Source of the DNA: Pseudomonadota bacterium | GTDB lineage: Bacteria > Pseudomonadota > Gammaproteobacteria > Burkholderiales > Rhodocyclaceae | Direction of reading: 5' to 3' | DNA length: 37,142 nucleotides | Assembly (NCBI GenBank): GCA_018241685.1 | Contig: JAFEDJ010000017.1 | Coordinates: 1 to 37,142, forward strand | Part shown: positions 34,276-37,142 of the stretch, piece by piece | Position numbering within the stretch: the first letter of the stretch is position 1 | How the letters are laid out: the number at the start of each line of letters is the position of its first letter | The notes under the pieces: generated by a model | Seen by the model: the letters and a program-made list of their open reading frames with translations, nothing else | Told to the model about the DNA's origin: nothing | Database searches by the model: none | Translations under genes and position numbers: made by a program

Positions 34276-34902
34276 ATGAAAAGCACTCTTTGCCGACTAT
34301 TTCGCCCGCCCAGCAGAATGCCTGTTTCATCAAGAACCACCTCCCGCACCGCTCCGAAGACGCCTGGCGAGCACTGCCCGGCCCCTACGAAAAACCGGCA
34401 TGCGGATCTTCTCGGCTTCTTTTATCCCATCCATTACCGGATCGGGATGGAACTCGAAAACCGCATGTGCCAAGGGCGGCTTTCCCGACAGCAGGCGGCC
34501 ATCATCTGGCTGATCGAGTCGGAGGTCGGCGCCGACGGCTGGATGCGCCGCCGGGTCATCGAGCAGATGCTCGGCAACTGGTTCGAAACAAGCAATTCCC
34601 ATGTTTCACAGTTGCTGCGGGAGTTGGCGCGCCCGCCGCTGTCCCTGGTCGTGCAGATGGAGAACCCGGTGTCGGGGCGCGAGAAAGTCGTCGCGCTGAC
34701 GGCGGAGGGCAAGGCTTTCTTCCAGAGCATGATCGCTGCGGGGCTCGAATATTTCTCGTCGACACTGTCGCATGTCAGCGACGAAGAGATGCGTTGGGGC
34801 ATCAGATTTCTCGCCCTCGCCTTCGGGCCGCCCGCCGTCGACGACCAGGGCCGACGCAACACGCCCGCCCTGAAAATGCCCCCCGGCCGCCTCGCCGACT
34901 AG
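34276..34902 (+). CDS. MarR-like winged-helix regulator
   Basis: About 208 aa from the ATG at 34276; the methionine at 34318 is an alternative and neither has a clear ribosome site. The first 40-60 residues are polar and low in structure. The MarR-like part follows: FFYPIHYRIGMELENRM, SRQQAAIIWLIESEVG, a recognition region SNSHVSQLLRELAR and a wing ending KVVALTAEGKAFF. It diverges from the BadH/BadI operon and is the likely regulator of that operon. It is more distant from typical MarR proteins than the other two in the window. Confidence 0.75.
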   Translation: MKSTLCRLFRPPSRMPVSSRTTSRTAPKTPGEHCPAPTKNRHADLLGFFYPIHYRIGMELENRMCQGRLSRQQAAIIWLIESEVGADGWMRRRVIEQMLGNWFETSNSHVSQLLRELARPPLSLVVQMENPVSGREKVVALTAEGKAFFQSMIAAGLEYFSSTLSHVSDEEMRWGIRFLALAFGPPAVDDQGRRNTPALKMPPGRLAD

Positions 34903-34963
34903 CACCCAAGCCGTCTCCGCGGAGACACGGCGTCGCTCTCCTGATGGCGTCGAAAATTATGCG

Positions 34964-34998
34964 TTGACGAAACTGTGTTGAAATCACACAATTCGTCA
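34964..34998 (+). promoter_or_regulatory. Promoter-like sequence inside a long dyad
   Basis: TTGACG (34964-34969), 17 bases, CACAAT (34987-34992). It coincides with a dyad whose arms TGACGAA and TTCGTCA (34965-34971 and 34992-34998) flank inner GTGT/ACAC repeats. The ATG of the membrane-gene trio is about 185 bases downstream. The layout suggests a regulated promoter; the regulator is unknown. Confidence 0.45.
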
Positions 34999-35183
34999 TA
35001 CCGTATTGAAGCATACAAAAATGGTGCCGACGAGGTGGCTTACCGACGGGGGCTTTGTTCGATAAGGCCGTCTACGCGCCCCCGACACCGAGGTCTGCAG
35101 CTTCGATCCGGCAGAACAGCCAACGCAGCCGTGGCTCGCTCATGCGAAGCGCGGCGGAAGTCCAATCAATCAGGAGATGATTC

Positions 35184-35933
35184 ATGAATCCAGCAGTCAG
35201 CAATGCCAGCTATTTCAAGTACTGGCGTTTTTGTGCAGCCATGGGGCCGGTGTTCCTCACCGCCTTCATCATTTGCTGGGGGATGCTGGGCTACAACATT
35301 CCGCCCATCCCGGCCGATTTCACGGCTGACCAGTTGGCCCAGCACTTCCGCACCCACGCTAACGAAGTGCGGGCCGGCATGGTCGGCGCGATGCTCTTCG
35401 GCGTCCTTTACCTGCCCTGGACGCTGTCCATCACCAAGGTCATGGAAAAAATCGAGACCGACGGCAACCACATGATGTCCATTCTGCAGATGTGGGGCGG
35501 CGGCGTCACCGTCGTGCCGCTGGTGACCTCGTCGGTCTTCTGGCTGACCGGCGCCTACCGGCCCGACGACCTTCCCCCCTTCATCCTGCAAATGCTCTAT
35601 GACATGGGCTGGCTGCTGATCGACCTGTTCTACGCGATCACCACGATCGCCATGGTCGCCGTCGGTGTCTGTGGCCTCACCGACAAACGCGCCAAACCGC
35701 TCTTCCCCCGCTGGCTCTGCTGGTACAACATCTGGGCGGGCCTGAGCTTCCTGTTCGAGCTGCTGATGCCTTTCTTCAAGAGCGGACTGTTCGCACGCCA
35801 GGGCTGGCTGAATTTCTGGGTCGAATTCCTAGTGTGGTTCATCTACATTTTGCTGACGACCCTCTATGTCTTCAAGGCCATCCCCCGCCTTGAACAGGAG
35901 CGCACCGCGCAACTCGCCACCGCCCGCCAATGA
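35184..35933 (+). CDS. Membrane protein, function unknown
   Basis: 249 aa with about six predicted membrane helices (near 16-37, 66-82, 104-124, 138-163, 177-198 and 214-235) and a charged C-terminal tail. I do not recognise a family. A periplasmic or cytoplasmic loop after helix 1 contains FTADQLAQHFRTHANEVRAG. AGGAGATG lies upstream of the ATG. The stop overlaps the next gene by ATGA, so it is translated with the two oxidase-like subunits and probably acts with them. Confidence 0.75.
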   Translation: MNPAVSNASYFKYWRFCAAMGPVFLTAFIICWGMLGYNIPPIPADFTADQLAQHFRTHANEVRAGMVGAMLFGVLYLPWTLSITKVMEKIETDGNHMMSILQMWGGGVTVVPLVTSSVFWLTGAYRPDDLPPFILQMLYDMGWLLIDLFYAITTIAMVAVGVCGLTDKRAKPLFPRWLCWYNIWAGLSFLFELLMPFFKSGLFARQGWLNFWVEFLVWFIYILLTTLYVFKAIPRLEQERTAQLATARQ

Positions 35934-36526
35934 CCGAACTCGTGTCTGCCGTGTCACCCGAGCGGGATGTCCCGAGCGCCCAGGCGCCAGGCATCCTGAC
36001 TTTCATCGTTGCCGATGTGATCATCTTCGGCGTGCTGTTCGTCGCCTTCATGATGGAGCGCTCGGCTCAGCTGGCGCTGTTCGACCGCTCTGCTGCCGCG
36101 CTCAATGCGTCGTTCGGCTTGTTCAATACGCTGATCCTCATCACCAGTGGCCTGTTCGTTGTGCTGGCTGTCGATGCCGCGCGGCATGGGCGTACGGCGG
36201 CCACCCGGGGCTGGTTGCTGGCTTCGCTGGCTGTCGGTGCCGGTTTTGGGGTCACCAAGCTGATCGAATACGGCGACAAGCTGGGCCATGGCATCACCAT
36301 GCTCAGCAACGACTTCTTCATGTTCTATTTCGTGCTGACCGGCGTACATTTCCTGCACTTCCTGGCCGGCATGATTGTCCTTGCCCTGCTGTGGTTCCGG
36401 GCCGGACGCGAACCTGTGGATGGCCCGCTGTTCGGCTGGATCGAGTCCGGCGCGCTTTATTGGCACATGGTGGACCTGCTGTGGATCGTCATCTTTCCAA
36501 TGCTCTACCTCCTGGGGACGCGATGA
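35930..36526 (+). CDS. Cytochrome c oxidase subunit III-like (NorE-type) protein
   Basis: A 198-aa integral membrane protein with five helices, matching the shortened subunit III form found in NorE. FIVADVIIFGVLFVAFM opens it. KLIEYGDKLGHGITMLSNDF, VHFLHFLAGMIVL and GALYWHMVDLLWIVIF are the conserved segments of the CoxIII family. NorE is associated with nitric oxide reductase in denitrifiers, but no norCB genes are here. It overlaps its neighbours on both sides by ATGA, making a tight three-gene unit. The role is unknown; modulation of a terminal oxidase or NO reductase encoded elsewhere is one option. Confidence 0.82.
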   Translation: MTELVSAVSPERDVPSAQAPGILTFIVADVIIFGVLFVAFMMERSAQLALFDRSAAALNASFGLFNTLILITSGLFVVLAVDAARHGRTAATRGWLLASLAVGAGFGVTKLIEYGDKLGHGITMLSNDFFMFYFVLTGVHFLHFLAGMIVLALLWFRAGREPVDGPLFGWIESGALYWHMVDLLWIVIFPMLYLLGTR

Positions 36527-36795
36527 CTCATATTTCTCCTGCCCAGGCGGTACGCGTCTGGTTTTTTCTCGTCGCCGCCACGCTGATCAGCGCCTGGTTG
36601 GCTGAACATCACGGACTGGCCGGCCAATGGACGGCCACCGCGGTAATCGGCGTCGCCGCCTTCAAGGTCCGCCTGGTGATGCTCAACTTCATGGAACTCA
36701 AGCACGCCCCGTGGCGCTGGCGGGCGGCTTTCGAAGCCTGGACCGCCGTGGTTGCATTGCTGATCATTGGCGTCTACTACACATCGCTCCGGTAA
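36523..36795 (+). CDS. Cytochrome c oxidase subunit IV-like (NorF-type) protein
   Basis: 90 aa with three predicted membrane helices, of the prokaryotic cytochrome oxidase subunit IV/NorF-like type. It has VWFFLVAATLISAWLAEHH, then AAFKVRLVMLNFMELKHAP (the conserved loop) and a last helix. The start overlaps the upstream stop by ATGA. It is the last gene of the membrane trio and a hairpin follows five bases after its stop. No heme or copper ligand set is present, so it is not catalytic itself. Confidence 0.8.
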   Translation: MTHISPAQAVRVWFFLVAATLISAWLAEHHGLAGQWTATAVIGVAAFKVRLVMLNFMELKHAPWRWRAAFEAWTAVVALLIIGVYYTSLR

Positions 36796-36799
36796 ACTC

Positions 36800-36824
36800 G
36801 CGCCCCCGGCAATGCCGGGGGCGC
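36800..36824 (+). terminator. GC-rich hairpin after the membrane trio
   Basis: GCGCCCCCGGC and GCCGGGGGCGC form a perfect 11-bp stem with an AAT loop, five bases after the stop. No T run follows, so it is a terminator only in the loose sense. Confidence 0.6.
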
Positions 36825-37017
36825 CCCATCAGCAAGCCGCTTTGCCCAAGCATGCAGAATTGTCGCCACACCGGCCACGGTGAGACTCTCCTCGAGGCCC
36901 ACGGAGCGAAGGGCCACACGGCTTCAGTATCCCTACCCTACTGCACAACCCTGTGTTCGGGTTAGCTGTGCAAGCCCTTGAGAGTTTTGAAGGGCGTATC
37001 GATGACGGCGCTGTTAA
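36825..37017. other. Stretch without recognised gene
   Basis: 193 bases between the hairpin and the right terminal repeat. No convincing ORF, ribosome site or known element end was seen. A sharp change from chromosomal-type to repeat sequence occurs at 37018. Confidence 0.5.
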
Positions 37018-37142
37018 TCTTACTGTGTCACTAAAGTGACGGATCAATTTCCTACCTTTTTCCGTGTGCAGCACGGGCATCGCTGAAGGCTATGGGCCCG
37101 TATCTGAGCGATGGCCCACCGTAACGTCGAGATCGAATTGGG
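37018..37142. repeat. Right terminal repeat, inverted copy of 1-125
   Basis: This is the exact reverse complement of the first 125 bases. The matching stretch ends abruptly at 37018. It holds the GTCACTTTAGTGAC palindrome and the leader of the outward-reading ORF beginning at 37111. Confidence 0.85.
37111..37142 (+). CDS. Start of an outward-reading ORF (partial)
   Basis: The ATG at 37111 opens MAHRNVEIEL..., identical to the partial ORF at the left end and leaving the window. It is probably the gene of the multicopy element that bounds both ends. The family is not identifiable from so few codons. Confidence 0.3.
   Translation, partial: MAHRNVEIEL

Noticed and set aside
35184..36795. A nitric oxide reductase operon
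   Set aside because: Only NorE- and NorF-like accessory genes are present. There is no NorB or NorC, so the operon cannot be called a reductase.
1..37142. CRISPR arrays, tRNA or rRNA genes
   Set aside because: No regularly spaced direct repeats and no recognisable tRNA or rRNA segments were seen on either strand.

Overview
The window looks like an accessory catabolic segment from a betaproteobacterium. The badH/badI-type genes and the NorEF-like membrane genes would fit the Rhodocyclales (Thauera/Azoarcus-like). This is inferred from gene content; no rRNA or core marker gene is present. About thirty genes are visible. They break down aromatic and alicyclic compounds, move hydrophobic compounds across the envelope, or regulate these tasks, and the segment is littered with insertion-sequence debris.

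Layout. (1) 1-735: the window opens with a repeat whose perfect 125-bp inverted copy closes the window. A second, 93/99-identical copy lies at 444-542, followed by an IS5-family transposase remnant. (2) 974-3822 (minus): hydratase, acylating acetaldehyde dehydrogenase and 4-hydroxy-2-oxovalerate aldolase, the universal lower meta-cleavage pathway. (3) 4041-10936 (minus): DUF1302 outer-membrane protein, DUF1329 protein, YCF48/BNR-like exported protein and an RND/MMPL transporter. (4) 11435-18995 (plus): Rieske dioxygenase alpha and beta, extradiol dioxygenase, cis-diol dehydrogenase, TetR regulator, meta-cleavage-product hydrolase, ACMSD-like amidohydrolase, ferredoxin reductase and Rieske ferredoxin. 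(5) 19010-21956: an ISAs1-type end, a 2375-bp IS66 element and an IS3 orfB remnant joined together. (6) 22187-23840: a MarR gene and an acyl-CoA dehydrogenase pseudogene. (7) 24002-28976: aldehyde dehydrogenase, divergent zinc alcohol dehydrogenase, frameshifted MFS gene and a MarR gene. (8) 29085-34104 (minus): dienoyl-CoA reductase-like SDR, BadH, BadI, a FadJ-like hydratase protein and two MaoC-type proteins, with a divergent winged-helix regulator. (9) 35184-36795: three overlapping membrane genes, two of them resembling cytochrome oxidase subunits III and IV.

How the genes may work together. The dioxygenase operon plus the lower-pathway operon encodes ring dihydroxylation, rearomatisation, extradiol cleavage, a probable decarboxylation, hydrolysis, and conversion of 2-hydroxypenta-2,4-dienoate to pyruvate and acetyl-CoA. 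The decarboxylase-like gene makes the set resemble the p-cumate (p-isopropylbenzoate) pathway. The second module (alcohol dehydrogenase, aldehyde dehydrogenase, hydratases, BadH, BadI) would suit a cyclic alcohol oxidised to a cyclohexene-carboxylate, activated elsewhere to its CoA ester, then hydrated, oxidised and opened by C-C hydrolysis. Together they suggest a cluster for p-menthane-type monoterpenes (p-cymene/p-cumate and perillyl/limonene-like compounds). That substrate is my inference and is not proved by the sequence.

Regulation: two 24-bp sites, identical at 21 positions, lie in the divergent region between the transport and dioxygenase operons. One sits directly downstream of a good sigma70-like promoter, so the TetR protein encoded in the operon probably controls both directions.
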